Shown piece by piece: positions 9,271 through 20,834 of a DNA stretch of 35,847 nucleotides. Below the pieces are notes generated by a model. That model saw only the letters and a program-made list of their open reading frames with translations, was not told where the DNA came from and searched no databases. The stretch is taken from contig DVMP01000156.1 of the NCBI GenBank assembly GCA_018714925.1, positions 1 through 35,847 of the forward strand, read 5' to 3'. A program made the position numbers and the translations under genes. The DNA comes from Candidatus Allocopromorpha excrementigallinarum (GTDB lineage Bacteria > Bacillota > Clostridia > Peptostreptococcales > Anaerovoracaceae). Position 1 is the first letter of the stretch, and every line of letters begins with the position of its first letter.

Positions 9271-10341
9271 CTATATGGCCCCGGCTATAAGCTCTCCGGT
9301 TCTTTCCGTTCCTATGGTTTCCTCTCCCGGCTTTGCTATATCAGGAGTTCTGTACCCCTCGGCCAGCACCTTCTTTACGGCGTTTTCCACAGCATCCGCC
9401 TCTTCTCCCAGGCCGAAGGTGTATCTGAGCATCATGGCCGCGGAAAGTATGGTGGCCATAGGGTTAGCCATGTCCTTTCCGGCAATGTCGGGAGCCGAGC
9501 CGTGTACAGGCTCATACATTCCGAAGTTCCCTTCAGCCAGGCTGGCCGAAGGCAGAAGTCCTATGGATCCCGTTATCATACTGGCCTCGTCGGAGAGAAT
9601 ATCTCCGAAAATATTTCCCGTAACTATTACATCAAACTGCTTGGGATTTTTCACCAGCTGCATGGCCGCGTTGTCTATATAAAGGTTGTTAAGCTCCACC
9701 TGAAGATAGTCCTCGCCCACCTGGGCCACCACCCTCCTCCAGAGACGGGAGCTTTCAAGGACATTGGCCTTGTCCACGCTCGTTACCTTTCCGCCTCTCT
9801 TAACCGCCATGTCAAAGGCCACTCTGGCGATTCTTCTGACCTCTCCTTCCGAGTACTGCTCCACATCGTAGGCCGCCGGACCCATATCCGTATCCTTGAA
9901 GCCTCTTTCACCGAAGTAGATGCCTCCCGTAAGCTCTCTTACCACGACTATATCAAGGCCCCCCTCCACGATCTCAGGCTTCAGAGGACAGGCGTCGGCG
10001 AGAACGTCAAAGAGAAGCGCCGGGCGAAGATTGGCGAAAAGCCCCAGCTCCTTTCTCAGACCCAGAAGAGCCATTTCCGGTCTTTCATTTCCCGGCAGGC
10101 TGTCCCATTTCCAGCCGCCTACAGCTCCCAGAAGAACGGCGTCGCTTTTTTTGCATATATCGACAGTCTCCTGAGGAAGACAGGCGCCTGTGGCGTCTAT
10201 GGCGCAGCCTCCGGCCAGGGCTTTGGTGTATTCAAATTTATGCCCGAACCTTTCTCCCACCTTATCCAGAACCTTCAGGGTCTCTCCCACCACCTCGGGT
10301 CCTATGCCGTCTCCCGGTATTACCGCCAGCTTATAATTCAT
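9271..10341 (-). CDS. leuB: 3-isopropylmalate dehydrogenase
   Basis: 356 aa; [58 protein letters not shown]. Confidence 0.98.
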   Translation of the reverse strand: MNYKLAVIPGDGIGPEVVGETLKVLDKVGERFGHKFEYTKALAGGCAIDATGACLPQETVDICKKSDAVLLGAVGGWKWDSLPGNERPEMALLGLRKELGLFANLRPALLFDVLADACPLKPEIVEGGLDIVVVRELTGGIYFGERGFKDTDMGPAAYDVEQYSEGEVRRIARVAFDMAVKRGGKVTSVDKANVLESSRLWRRVVAQVGEDYLQVELNNLYIDNAAMQLVKNPKQFDVIVTGNIFGDILSDEASMITGSIGLLPSASLAEGNFGMYEPVHGSAPDIAGKDMANPMATILSAAMMLRYTFGLGEEADAVENAVKKVLAEGYRTPDIAKPGEETIGTERTGELIAGAI

Positions 10342-10843
10342 GGTCCGCCTTCTCCTTTCCCTCAGAGGATATTTTGGCGAGAAGTCCGCCCTTTGCCATT
10401 ATCTCCTTGATAAAATCAGGGAACGGAAGAGCCTTATAGGTCTCTCCTCTCGTCTCGTTGGTTATGACTCCCGTATCGAAATCAACGGATACCTTGTCGC
10501 CTGCCTGTATTTTTTCGCTGGCTTCCGGACATTCCAGAATAGGAAGACCTATGTTTATGGAATTTCTGTAGAATATCCTGGCAAAGGTCTTAGCTATTAC
10601 ACAGTCTATTCCCGAAGCCTTTATGGCGATGGGAGCGTGCTCTCTTGAGGAGCCGCATCCGAAATTCTCGCCTCCTACCATTATATCTCCCTTTTTTACC
10701 TTATTTACAAAATCAGCGTCTATGTCGACCATACAGTGGCTGGCAAGCTCCTGATGATCGGAAGTGTTGAGATATCTGGCAGGGATTATTACATCTGTAT
10801 CCACATTATCTCCGTACTTGTGTACTGTTCCTTGCGCTTTCAT
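10331..10843 (-). CDS. leuD: 3-isopropylmalate dehydratase small subunit
   Basis: 170 aa; [35 protein letters not shown]; overlaps the leuB start. Confidence 0.98.
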   Translation of the reverse strand: MKAQGTVHKYGDNVDTDVIIPARYLNTSDHQELASHCMVDIDADFVNKVKKGDIMVGGENFGCGSSREHAPIAIKASGIDCVIAKTFARIFYRNSINIGLPILECPEASEKIQAGDKVSVDFDTGVITNETRGETYKALPFPDFIKEIMAKGGLLAKISSEGKEKADHEL

Positions 10844-10858
10844 ATTTCCTCCTTCTCT

Positions 10859-12118
10859 TTAAAGCTCGTCCGGACCGCTTATCCTGCCTGTAACCGCTGA
10901 GGCCGCAGCAACTGCCGGACTTGCCAGGTAAACCTCGGACTTAACGTGTCCCATTCTCCCCACAAAGTTTCTGTTGGTGGTAGCTACGCACCTCTCACCT
11001 TCGGCGAGTATTCCCATATGTCCTCCCAGACATGGGCCGCAGGTAGGTGTGGAAACCACGCAGCCCGCGTCTATAAAGGTGTCTATATAGCCTTCCCTTA
11101 TGGAATCCTTGTATATCTGCTGGGTAGCGGGGATTATTATGGCTCTCACGTCAGGATGAACTCTTCTTCCCTTGAGAATCTTCGCGGCGAGGGCCATATC
11201 CTCAAGTCTTCCGTTGGTGCACGAGCCTATAACAACCTGATGAACAGGCACGTCTCCCACCTGATCTATGGTTCTGGTGTTTTCAGGAAGATGCGGGAAG
11301 GATACCGTAGGCTTCAGGTTCGAAAGCTCTATGGTATAGCTTTCCGCGTATTCCGCGTCCTCATCAGGCGCGTATACCTTCCACTCTCCCTTTACTCTTC
11401 CCTTCATATAGCTTTCCGTTATTTCATCAACCATGAAGATGCCGTTCTTTGCTCCCGCCTCTATGGCCATGTTGGCTATGCACAGACGGTCGTCCATGGA
11501 AAGGCTTTTAAGACCCTCTCCCATAAATTCCAGAGATCTGTAAAGAGCTCCGTCCACTCCGATCATACCTATAATATGAAGGATTACGTCCTTTCCCGTA
11601 ACGTTTTCCTTAAGGGCTCCCGTAAGGTTTATCCTTATGGCCTCAGGCACCTTAAACCATGCCTGACCTGTAGCCATGCCCGCCGCCATGTCGGTGCTCC
11701 CCACTCCTGTGGAAAACGCCCCCAGCGCGCCGTAGGTACATGTGTGAGAATCGGCTCCTATGATACAGTCTCCCGCCTTGACGAGCCCCTGCTCCGGAAG
11801 AAGAGCGTGCTCCACTCCCATTCGTCCCACGTCGAAAAAGTTTTCCACGTCAAATTTTCTGGCAAAGGTCCTGCACCTGAGACACTGCTCCGCCGCCTTT
11901 ATGTCCTTATTTGGCGTAAAGTGATCCATTACAAGAGATATTTTTTCTCTGTCAAATACAGAGTCAAAGCCCGCCTTTTCAAACTCGTTTACAGCCACAG
12001 GCGTGGTTATATCGTTTCCCAGCACCATGTCCAGCCTGGCCATTATAAGCTGTCCGGCCTCTACACTCTCAAGGCCGGCGTGGGCCGCCAGTATCTTCTG
12101 GGTCATAGTCATTCCCAT
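10859..12118 (-). CDS. leuC: 3-isopropylmalate dehydratase large subunit
   Basis: 419 aa; [50 protein letters not shown]. Confidence 0.98.
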   Translation of the reverse strand: MGMTMTQKILAAHAGLESVEAGQLIMARLDMVLGNDITTPVAVNEFEKAGFDSVFDREKISLVMDHFTPNKDIKAAEQCLRCRTFARKFDVENFFDVGRMGVEHALLPEQGLVKAGDCIIGADSHTCTYGALGAFSTGVGSTDMAAGMATGQAWFKVPEAIRINLTGALKENVTGKDVILHIIGMIGVDGALYRSLEFMGEGLKSLSMDDRLCIANMAIEAGAKNGIFMVDEITESYMKGRVKGEWKVYAPDEDAEYAESYTIELSNLKPTVSFPHLPENTRTIDQVGDVPVHQVVIGSCTNGRLEDMALAAKILKGRRVHPDVRAIIIPATQQIYKDSIREGYIDTFIDAGCVVSTPTCGPCLGGHMGILAEGERCVATTNRNFVGRMGHVKSEVYLASPAVAAASAVTGRISGPDEL

Positions 12119-12139
12119 AATAATTTCCTCCTTATTGAT

Positions 12140-13840
12140 TTATTCCACAAAATGATCCTTTCTGTTCTGTCTGTTGAGAGCGCTCACCAGAGCGTTTACG
12201 GAAGCGAGAATTATATCCTCATGGGTTCCCACTCCCCAGAATGTATCGCCGTCGCTGTCCTCTATACATACGTAGGCCGCCGCCTTTGAGGTGGATTCAG
12301 CGGACAGGGCGTGCTCCGAATAGGTGACAAACTTGTAGTCAAAGGTGTACGGAGACATTTTAAGCGCGTTGCTTATGGCGTCCAGTCTTCCATTGCCCAC
12401 AGCCTCAAACTGGAATTCGTCTCCCGCTATACGCACCTCTATTCTGGCTATCATACCGTCGTTTGACTTGTAGTCGGAGGCCTTTCTGAAAACAGCGTCC
12501 GTAATATCTATAGGATCAAATACGTTAACGTATTCTCTCGCGAAGGCCTGATACACCTCTACAGGGGAAAGCTCCTTATGCTCCCTGTCGGAAATATCCT
12601 TTACCATGTATCCTATTTCCTCCCTCATCTGAGGAGGTATCACATAGCCGAAATTCTGCTCCAGTATGTAGGCCACTCCGCCCTTTCCCGACTGACTGTT
12701 TATCCTTATGACGTCAGCCTCATACTCCCGTCCCACATCCTTGGGATCTATGAGCAGATAAGGAACCGACCATGTCTTGAGGTTTTTGTCCTTATGCCAC
12801 TTCATTCCCTTTGAAATAGCGTCCTGATGAGATCCGGAGAAGGCGGCGAACACCAGGCGGCCGCCGTAAGGCTGTCTCGGATGCACCTTCATGTCCGTGT
12901 ATTTTTCGTAGGTTTCCACCACCTCAGGCATGTTGGAGAAATCAAGCCCCGGATCGACTCCGTGGGCGAAAAGGTTCATGGCCAGAGTCACAATGTCCAC
13001 GTTTCCCGTTCTCTCACCGTTGCCGAAGAGCGTTCCCTCGATTCTGTCGCCTCCGGCCAGAAGTCCCAGCTCAGCGTCGGCTACAGCCGTTCCCCTGTCG
13101 TTGTGAGGATGGAGTGAAACAATGACGCTGTCTCTTCTGTGGAGGTTTTCACACATGTATTCCACCTGGGAGGCGTAAACATGAGGCATGGACATTTCCA
13201 CCGTGGCCGGAAGATTGATTATGGCCCTGTGCTCAGGCGTAGGCTCCCATATGTCTATTACAGCATTACATATTTCAACGGCAAAATCAAGCTCTGTTCC
13301 GGTAAAGCTCTCAGGAGAATATTCAAATGAAAAATCCGTTCCAGGGTATTTTTCCGCGTATTCCTTAAGCATGGAGGCCCCGTCTGTGGCGATCTTTATT
13401 ATTTCCGGCCTCTCCTTCTTGAAAACCTGCTCCCTCTGTGCCAGAGACGTTGAGTTATAGAGATGTATAACAGCCTTCTTTACTCCTGCCAGAGAATCAA
13501 AGGTCTTCTTTATTATATGCTTTCTCGACTGAGTGAGCACCTGTATGGTAACGTCGTCGGGAATCAGATTTTCATCTACCAGCTTTCTGAGAAATCTGTA
13601 CTCCGTCTCCGAGGCCGCCGGGAAGCCTACCTCTATTTCCTTAAAGCCCAGCTTAACCAGGTATTTAAAGAATTCCACCTTTTCCTCAAGGCTCATGGGA
13701 ACTATGAGCGCCTGATTGCCGTCCCTCAGATCAACGCTGCACCATATGGGAGCTTTTTCGATATGATCCTTCTCCACCCACTTGTTGTGAGGCGTCTCTG
13801 GAGGGAAATACCCTATTTTGTACTTTTCCACGTTTTTCAT
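12140..13840 (-). CDS. leuA: 2-isopropylmalate synthase
   Basis: Start MKNVEKYKIGYFPPETPHNKW at 13840 within ORF 12140-13894; WCSVDLRDGNQAL, SLHPHNDRGTAVADAELGLLAGGDRIEGTLFGNGERTGN. Confidence 0.97.
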   Translation of the reverse strand: MKNVEKYKIGYFPPETPHNKWVEKDHIEKAPIWCSVDLRDGNQALIVPMSLEEKVEFFKYLVKLGFKEIEVGFPAASETEYRFLRKLVDENLIPDDVTIQVLTQSRKHIIKKTFDSLAGVKKAVIHLYNSTSLAQREQVFKKERPEIIKIATDGASMLKEYAEKYPGTDFSFEYSPESFTGTELDFAVEICNAVIDIWEPTPEHRAIINLPATVEMSMPHVYASQVEYMCENLHRRDSVIVSLHPHNDRGTAVADAELGLLAGGDRIEGTLFGNGERTGNVDIVTLAMNLFAHGVDPGLDFSNMPEVVETYEKYTDMKVHPRQPYGGRLVFAAFSGSHQDAISKGMKWHKDKNLKTWSVPYLLIDPKDVGREYEADVIRINSQSGKGGVAYILEQNFGYVIPPQMREEIGYMVKDISDREHKELSPVEVYQAFAREYVNVFDPIDITDAVFRKASDYKSNDGMIARIEVRIAGDEFQFEAVGNGRLDAISNALKMSPYTFDYKFVTYSEHALSAESTSKAAAYVCIEDSDGDTFWGVGTHEDIILASVNALVSALNRQNRKDHFVE

Positions 13841-13878
13841 AATCTCTTCTTCCTTTCTTTCTTTTGGCCCATTATGCG

Positions 13879-14115
13879 TAAAAAAAGCCTCCATCTCAAA
13901 CTAAGAGACGAAGGCGTAAGCTTCCGCGGTACCACTCTTATTGGCGTGCTGTTTCGGCTTTTCACCGTTTCGGCCCTTTCGGGATCCGAAAGATCACACG
14001 CCCACTCAAATGTTTCTGCTCCCGGCTGAGACACCCGGCTCCGTATACGGTCTCACACCAGACGACCGCTCTCTGAGATACTTCTGCCGAATTTATTTCC
14101 GTTCATCGCAGCTGT
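13879..14115 (-). promoter_or_regulatory. T-box leader upstream of leuA
   Basis: Minus strand contains the T-box GAGTGGTACCGCGGAAGC (core CCGCGGTACCA at 13924-13934 on +), then terminator GCCTTCGTCTC-TTAGTTT-GAGATGGAGGCTTTTTTT. Stem-I-like features AGTA and GGTGTGAGACCG; candidate Leu specifier CUC at 14028-14030. Confidence 0.9.
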
Positions 14116-14133
14116 ATTTTTTTGTATGGTACT

Positions 14134-14162
14134 AATATATAGCATGGCTTTCCATTTGTCAA
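14134..14162 (-). promoter_or_regulatory. Sigma70-type promoter of the leuA operon
   Basis: Minus strand TTGACA - 17 nt - TATATT just upstream of the T-box leader. Confidence 0.7.
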
Positions 14163-14191
14163 TGAAAATCCGTCAGATTTTACCTTCAGTA

Positions 14192-14217
14192 AACAACACA
14201 ATACACATTGTGTTGTT
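14192..14217. promoter_or_regulatory. Perfect dyad, candidate Rrf2 operator
   Basis: AACAACACAAT-acac-ATTGTGTTGTT in the divergent leuA / Rrf2 intergenic region. Confidence 0.55.
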
Positions 14218-14293
14218 AAAGAAGAAAAGTCAACCTTACAGGTTAAGTATAGAATCAAGAGAAGAAAAAGGAAAAGAAGAAAAGAGGAAAGGA

Positions 14294-14911
14294 ATGCAGT
14301 TTAACATAACCACAGGATACGCGGTAAGACTGCTCATATGTCTGGGAGAGGAAGGTGAAATAATGCCGGGAGGGCAGATAGCCCAAAGAGCGGGGATACC
14401 GCCCAAATATCTCATAAAGATAAACTCCAGGCTGAAAAAAGCGGGACTCATAGAATCGGTAGCGGGAAAGAAGGGAGGCTACTACCTGTGCAGAAGGCTT
14501 GAGGACATAACCTTTCTTGAAGTAATAGATATAATGGAGCCGGAGGGAAGAATCAGCCGGTGCCTGGAGGAAGAGGGGATCTGCAGTATGAAGGCGGAAA
14601 AGAAATGCGCCATAAGAAAGTACTACAGAGATATGTATGAGGACATGAAGGAAAAGTGGCTCAAATGCAGCCTGGAAGAGATAAGGACATGGAGGGAGGA
14701 AGGACGGGAAAGGACAGAATGGAAGAGAAAAGAAGAGAAAAACAAAGGGGTAATATATATAAAAGGCGAAAGGCCGCTGCTGCTTGGCCTTGCGGCGGCA
14801 GCGGCGGCTGCGGGCCCGAAGGCGAGAAGGTGTTGGAGGCTTCAGGAAGTACTGTGGAAATGGGTCAGGTTATATTTACTGCAGAAACAAAAGAGTTTCG
14901 CGATCAGGTAG
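14294..14911 (+). CDS. Rrf2-family transcriptional regulator with an atypical read-on C-terminus
   Basis: MQFNITTGYAVRLLICLGEEGEIMPGGQIAQRAGIPPKYLIKINSRLKKAGLIESVAGKKGGYYL; Cys cluster RCLEEEGICSMKAEKKC. RBS aggaaagga. Ends out of frame inside the next ORF. Confidence 0.85.
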   Translation: MQFNITTGYAVRLLICLGEEGEIMPGGQIAQRAGIPPKYLIKINSRLKKAGLIESVAGKKGGYYLCRRLEDITFLEVIDIMEPEGRISRCLEEEGICSMKAEKKCAIRKYYRDMYEDMKEKWLKCSLEEIRTWREEGRERTEWKRKEEKNKGVIYIKGERPLLLGLAAAAAAAGPKARRCWRLQEVLWKWVRLYLLQKQKSFAIR

Positions 14912-15549
14912 CTCCCGAAGAGCCCATGGGATACTGCAATATATACCAGCCACAGGAGGGGTATCGCTACTATGTTATAGCCGGAACAGCTGAAAACACC
15001 GCGGATTTCGATATATCCTCCTCAGCCTTCATCGTGGAAGGAAAAACCCATAACAGCAGGGAAGAAGGAAGGCTTCTTTTTCTGGATGAATATGAAAGCG
15101 ATTTTGTAAACAGCCTGGAATCGGGGCAGACTCAGCCCTGTCTTATTTTCATGCCGGTAAAGGACGGAGATACCCCCGAAAGGCTGAGCGTTTTCTACAA
15201 CAAGGACTATTCACAGGAGGAGGGAACCTCCTTCGACTGCCAGGTGGATATTACCGTTTACATAAATGATTTCGGGGAGAAATCGGCAATGACAGGGCAA
15301 AGCGCATATTATGAAAACGGTAATAGCCGGCTGACGGGCTGTCAAAGCAGGAGAATCGCCGCGGCCGCCGTCAGAATCCCGGATATCCAAATAAAAAGGA
15401 ACTGCCGAAACAGTTCCTTAGCTTATCTGTTCAGGTTATCCCTTGTTACGGGATCTGAAGAGTCTTTCTTCCCTATTCCATTATGGCGCCCTTGGCGGCT
15501 GAGGATACGTTTCGCATGTATCTGGCCAGCCAGCCGGAGGTCACGTTAG
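14656..15549 (+). pseudogene. Lipoprotein paralog of 23871-24380, lacking an in-frame signal peptide and natural stop
   Basis: Segment 14809-15255 (GCGPEGEKVLEASGSTVEMGQVIFTAETKEFRDQVAPEEPMGY...FDCQVDIT) aligns from the lipobox Cys with the lipoprotein at 23871-24380. The upstream hydrophobic stretch PLLLGLAAAAAAAG is in the other frame, and the ORF runs through the ilv terminator. Confidence 0.6.
15391..15420 (-). terminator. Intrinsic terminator of the ilv operon
   Basis: AAGGAACTG (15396-15404) / CAGTTCCTT (15411-15419), with TTTTTAT following on the minus strand. Confidence 0.85.
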
Positions 15550-17131
15550 GAGGAGGCGCCGTGTGGGATTTTTTCCTTTCGGCGAATTCCTCGTCGCTGA
15601 CCCTGGCGTTAATAGAGGAATTAGGGATGTCGATTTCTATTATGTCTCCTTCGCGGAGGAGGCCGATATTTCCGCCTGCCGCCGCCTCAGGACATACGTG
15701 GCCGATGGAGGCTCCCCGGCTGGCGCCGCTGAATCTTCCGTCGGTTATAAGGGCTACAGTCTTGTCCAGCTTCATGCCCGCCAGTGCGCTGGTAGGGTTG
15801 AGCATCTCTCTCATTCCCGGGCCGCCCTTAGGTCCTTCGTATCTGATTACCACCACATCTCCGTCCTTGATCTTTCCGTCGTATATGGCCGCGATGGCGT
15901 CCTCCTCACAGTCAAAGACCCTGGCAGGTCCGCTGTGGGAAAGCATTTCAGGGGCTACGGCGCTTCTCTTTACCACACAGCCGTCACGGGCGATATTTCC
16001 CCACATTATGGCTATGCCGCCTGTTTCGCTGTATGGATTGTCCACAGGTCTTATTATGTCGTAATCCTTTACAAAGGCACCCTTTATATTTTCTCCCACG
16101 GTTTTTCCCGTAGCCGTTATAAGGGATTCGTCTATGAGGCCCTTCTTGGTAAGCTCACTGAATACAGCGGGCAGGCCTCCGGCCCTGTTGAGATCGTGCA
16201 TGTGAGTGCCTCCGGCGGGAGCCAGATGACAGAGATTAGGCACCTTGGCGCTGAACCGGTTGAATATGTCAAGGTTCAGCTCCACTCCGGCTTCATTGGC
16301 AATGGCGAGAAGGTGGAGTACGCTGTTTGAGGAGCAGCCCAGAGCCATGTCGCAGGCCAGGGCGTTTTTCAGAGATTTCTCGTTTATAATATCTCTGGCC
16401 TTAATATCCTTTTCCACCAGGTTCATGACAGCCATTCCCGCGTGCTTGGCAAGTCTTATTCTGCCGCTGTCAACAGCGGGTATGGTGCCGTTTCCCGGCA
16501 GCGCTATGCCTACAGCCTCGGAAAGACAGTTCATGCTGTTGGCCGTATACATGCCTGAGCATGAGCCGCAGCCGGGGCATACGTTCTCTTCAAACTCCTG
16601 AAGCTCCTCGTCGTTTATAATGTCAGCCTTTCTGGCGCCTACAGCCTCAAACATCTTGGAAAGGCTGGTTTCCTCTCCGTTTACGAGGCCCGACATCATA
16701 GGACCGCCTGAGCAGACCACTGTAGGAAGATTTATTCTCACGGCAGCCATTATCATGCCGGGAACGATCTTATCGCAGTTGGGAACAAGCACCAGACCGT
16801 CAAAGGCGTGAGCCATGGCCATGGTTTCCACGCTGTCGGCGATGAGCTCCCGGCTGGCAAGGCTGTACTTCATCCCTATATGTCCCATGGCTATACCGTC
16901 GCAGACTCCTATGGCGGGAACCTCTACAGGCGTTCCTCCCGCCATACGGACTCCTGCCTTTACAGCCTCAGCCACCTTATCAAGGTGTATATGGCCGGGA
17001 ACGATTTCGCTTTTAGCGGAAACCACTCCTATAAGAGGCCGCTCCAGCTCCTCCTTAGTATAGCCCATGGCGTAGAAGAGGCTCCTCATGGGAGCTCTTT
17101 CCACGCCTTTAGTTACTTTATCGCTTCTCAT
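15473..17131 (-). CDS. ilvD: Dihydroxy-acid dehydratase
   Basis: 552 aa; [61 protein letters not shown]. Confidence 0.98.
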   Translation of the reverse strand: MRSDKVTKGVERAPMRSLFYAMGYTKEELERPLIGVVSAKSEIVPGHIHLDKVAEAVKAGVRMAGGTPVEVPAIGVCDGIAMGHIGMKYSLASRELIADSVETMAMAHAFDGLVLVPNCDKIVPGMIMAAVRINLPTVVCSGGPMMSGLVNGEETSLSKMFEAVGARKADIINDEELQEFEENVCPGCGSCSGMYTANSMNCLSEAVGIALPGNGTIPAVDSGRIRLAKHAGMAVMNLVEKDIKARDIINEKSLKNALACDMALGCSSNSVLHLLAIANEAGVELNLDIFNRFSAKVPNLCHLAPAGGTHMHDLNRAGGLPAVFSELTKKGLIDESLITATGKTVGENIKGAFVKDYDIIRPVDNPYSETGGIAIMWGNIARDGCVVKRSAVAPEMLSHSGPARVFDCEEDAIAAIYDGKIKDGDVVVIRYEGPKGGPGMREMLNPTSALAGMKLDKTVALITDGRFSGASRGASIGHVCPEAAAGGNIGLLREGDIIEIDIPNSSINARVSDEEFAERKKSHTAPPPNVTSGWLARYMRNVSSAAKGAIME

Positions 17132-17146
17132 TTCAGTTTCCCTTCA

Positions 17147-18181
<1,035 letters not shown>

Positions 18182-18245
18182 TTATTATATAGGAAATATC
18201 TCTTTCGATATTTCCTTTACTTCACTTAATCGCTGTTTAAAATTT

Positions 18246-18749
18246 CTACAGATCTTCAGGAATATCTCTGCCTATGCCTGTTATTCCCGTACGGCACACC
18301 TCCACAATGTCGTAGCAGCTCATCATATCCATAAAGCCGTCCAGCTTTTCCGAGGCTCCCGTAAGCTCGATTATCATGCTGTTCTTTGAAAGATCCACTA
18401 TCTTTCCTCTGTAGATCTCCACTATTTCCTTAATTGCCGATCTTTCCGATTTATCCGTTTTCACCTTGAGGAGAAGCAGCTCTCTGTATATGCTGTTTCC
18501 CGCGTTAAGGGTGAATATCTTCTTTACAACCTCAAGCTTTGAGGTCTGGGTTATTATCTGATGAAGCCCCTGCTCGGTGCCTGTGAACACAACGGTTATT
18601 CTGGAAAGCTTCGGGTCGTTGGTAGCGGAAACTGTAAGGGAGTCTATATTAAAGCCCCGCCTTCCGAAGAGGCTGCTGACTCTCGTCAGTACATTTGCCT
18701 GGTTATCCACGAGGATACTGATAACCTCTTTTTTTATCTGTTTATCCAT
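18246..18749 (-). CDS. ilvN: Acetolactate synthase small subunit
   Basis: 167 aa ACT-domain protein; ISILVDNQANVLTRVSSLFGRRGFNIDSLTVSATNDPKLSRITVV. Confidence 0.97.
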   Translation of the reverse strand: MDKQIKKEVISILVDNQANVLTRVSSLFGRRGFNIDSLTVSATNDPKLSRITVVFTGTEQGLHQIITQTSKLEVVKKIFTLNAGNSIYRELLLLKVKTDKSERSAIKEIVEIYRGKIVDLSKNSMIIELTGASEKLDGFMDMMSCYDIVEVCRTGITGIGRDIPEDL

Positions 18750-18760
18750 GGCTTTCCCTC

Positions 18761-20422
18761 CTAACCTATTATCATATCTTCAATGGTGCCGCCGCCCGGT
18801 ATCATTGGAAGAACCCTCTCGTCTCTGGCTATGGCGCAGTCTATCCACACAGGGCCCTTTTCCTTAAGGGCCGCCTTAAAGGCCTCTTCGAATTCCTTCG
18901 GATTTTCCGCGGAAAATCCCTTTGCTCCAAAGGCCTCGGCCAGCTTGGGAAAATTGGTTTTCCTCTCAGGAGTGGTGGCAGCGTAGCGTTTGCCGTAAAA
19001 TGAAGTCTGCCACTGATATACCATTCCCAGAACTCTGTTGTTCATGATTATGGTTATTATGGGAAGCTCCTGGCTTACGGCGGTGCACGCCTCGTTAAGG
19101 TTCATATGAAAGGAGCCGTCTCCCGTAAAGTGTATTACTCTCTTTTCGGGACAGCCTGTCTGCGCTCCTATGGCCGCTCCGTAGCCGAAGCCCATGGTGC
19201 CCAGGCCTCCGCTTGTAATAAAGTCCTTTGTCTTGTCGTGCTTCAGATACTGAGCCACCCACATCTGATGCTGTCCTACGTCCGTAACGTAAATGGTCTC
19301 CTTGTCGGTGAGATCGCATACAGCGTGAATTATCTCGCTTGGATGAAGGTCGGCATCCTGGCACTTCACGTCTCCCGTCTTCTTTTTCCATTCCGTGGCC
19401 TGGGAAACCCATTCCTTATGATCCTTTTTCTTTATTAAAGGAAGAAGCTTTGTAAGGAATTCCTTGGCGTCGGCAGTAACGCCGAAATCCACGAGAACGT
19501 TTTTGTTTATTTCGCTGCAGTCTATGTCTATCTGGACCTTCTGAGCCTTCTTGGCGAATCTTTCGGGATTCAGGGCGACTCTGTCGCTGAATCTGGCTCC
19601 TATGGCGATAACCAGGTCGGCTCTGTCAACAGCCTTGTTGGCGGCTATGCTTCCGTGCATTCCCACCATGCCGAGATTTCTGTCGTTGTCATAGCCAAGA
19701 ATTCCAGCGGCCATGAGGGTATAGGTGGCAGGCATGTCCGCCTTTTCAAGAAGCTCTAAAAGCTCCCTTCCGGCATTGGCGGCGGGAACGCCGCCTCCGA
19801 AATAGACCACTGGTCTTTCCGCGGCGTTTATCATGGAAGCCACCTCCTGAACCTCCTCGTCGGAAAACTCGGGCACAGGGTTTAAAGGCAGCGGCCTGGC
19901 GGCCTTGTAGTCGGTTTCCGCGGCCGTAACGTCCTTGGTAATATCCACAAGAACAGGGCCCTTTCTGCCGCTGTTGGCTATTCTGAAGGCGTTTCTCAAA
20001 GCGTCCGCCAGATCTTCTATTCTGTTTACAAAGAAAGTATGCTTGGTTATAGGCATGGCCACTCCCGTGATACATATCTCCTGGAAAGCGTCTCTTCCAA
20101 TGAGATTGTCGGGAACATTGGCTGTTATGGCAACCATTGGTATGCTGTCCATAAATGCCGTGGCTATGCCGGTAACAAGGTTTGTAGCCCCGGGACCGCT
20201 GGTAGCGAAGACGACGCCTGTTTTCCCCGTTGCTCTGCAATAACCGTCGGCAGCATGGGCGGCGCCCTGTTCGTGGGCCGTAAGTACGTGCTTGATCTTG
20301 TCCCTGTACTCGTAAAGAGTATCATAGAGATTGAGAGCCGTGCCGCCCGGATAGCCGAACACCGTGTCAACGCCGTGCTCCAGTAAGATCTCAGCAACCA
20401 GTTGTGATCCTGTTACTTTCAT
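18761..20422 (-). CDS. ilvB: Acetolactate synthase large subunit
   Basis: 553 aa; TPP enzyme, VFGYPGGTALNLYDTLY, HEQGAAHAADGYCRATGKTGV, FTGDGSFHMNLNE. Confidence 0.98.
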   Translation of the reverse strand: MKVTGSQLVAEILLEHGVDTVFGYPGGTALNLYDTLYEYRDKIKHVLTAHEQGAAHAADGYCRATGKTGVVFATSGPGATNLVTGIATAFMDSIPMVAITANVPDNLIGRDAFQEICITGVAMPITKHTFFVNRIEDLADALRNAFRIANSGRKGPVLVDITKDVTAAETDYKAARPLPLNPVPEFSDEEVQEVASMINAAERPVVYFGGGVPAANAGRELLELLEKADMPATYTLMAAGILGYDNDRNLGMVGMHGSIAANKAVDRADLVIAIGARFSDRVALNPERFAKKAQKVQIDIDCSEINKNVLVDFGVTADAKEFLTKLLPLIKKKDHKEWVSQATEWKKKTGDVKCQDADLHPSEIIHAVCDLTDKETIYVTDVGQHQMWVAQYLKHDKTKDFITSGGLGTMGFGYGAAIGAQTGCPEKRVIHFTGDGSFHMNLNEACTAVSQELPIITIIMNNRVLGMVYQWQTSFYGKRYAATTPERKTNFPKLAEAFGAKGFSAENPKEFEEAFKAALKEKGPVWIDCAIARDERVLPMIPGGGTIEDMIIG

Positions 20423-20531
20423 TTTTTCCTCCTTAAGATTGCGCCGGATTTTGTGCCGCGGCGCTTGTTTTGTCTCAGTGGAAATCCATGCTTAAGGGCG
20501 GATAAACCGCCGGATTTTCCCTGCAACACCT

Positions 20532-20559
20532 ATTATATATGGTTTCGGAAGAAAATCAA
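20532..20559 (-). promoter_or_regulatory. Sigma70-type promoter of the ilv operon
   Basis: Minus strand TTGATT - 16 nt - TATAAT about 110 bp upstream of ilvB; no T-box core in the leader. Confidence 0.65.
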
Positions 20560-20655
20560 TATATTTTTTGTTAAAATTGTGCAAAATCACAAAGAAAAGT
20601 AAAAAATATAGTTTTTTAAAACAAAAATGGCCGATTTTTCTGTTTTTTTGTGAAA

Positions 20656-20690
20656 AGCAAAAAGAGAGGCGTGTCCTTCACCTCTCTTTC
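20656..20690 (-). terminator. Intrinsic terminator downstream of the second Fe-ADH
   Basis: AAAGAGAGG (20661-20669) / CCTCTCTTT (20681-20689), T-rich on the minus strand. Confidence 0.65.
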
Positions 20691-20834
20691 CTCTTCGGAC
20701 AGCAACGGCCCGCCGTATATTCTTCCGGCTGTCTTCCCGCCTGCTCCGGCGGTCAGCTCCCCGGAGGGCGTTTCGTCTCCCGGCCGGGTTTTACCCTTAA
20801 GATGGCAGTTCGCCTTTTGGCGCGGGCTTTTCCC

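Noticed and set aside
10946-12289. 447-aa plus-strand ORF antisense to leuC/leuA
   Set aside because: The minus strand has unmistakable leuC and leuA; the antisense frame is open because of codon usage and gives a low-complexity His/Ser/Arg/Tyr-rich translation.
20423-20560. T-box upstream of ilvB
   Set aside because: No TGGNACCGCG core and no terminator before the start codon; only GC-rich repeats.
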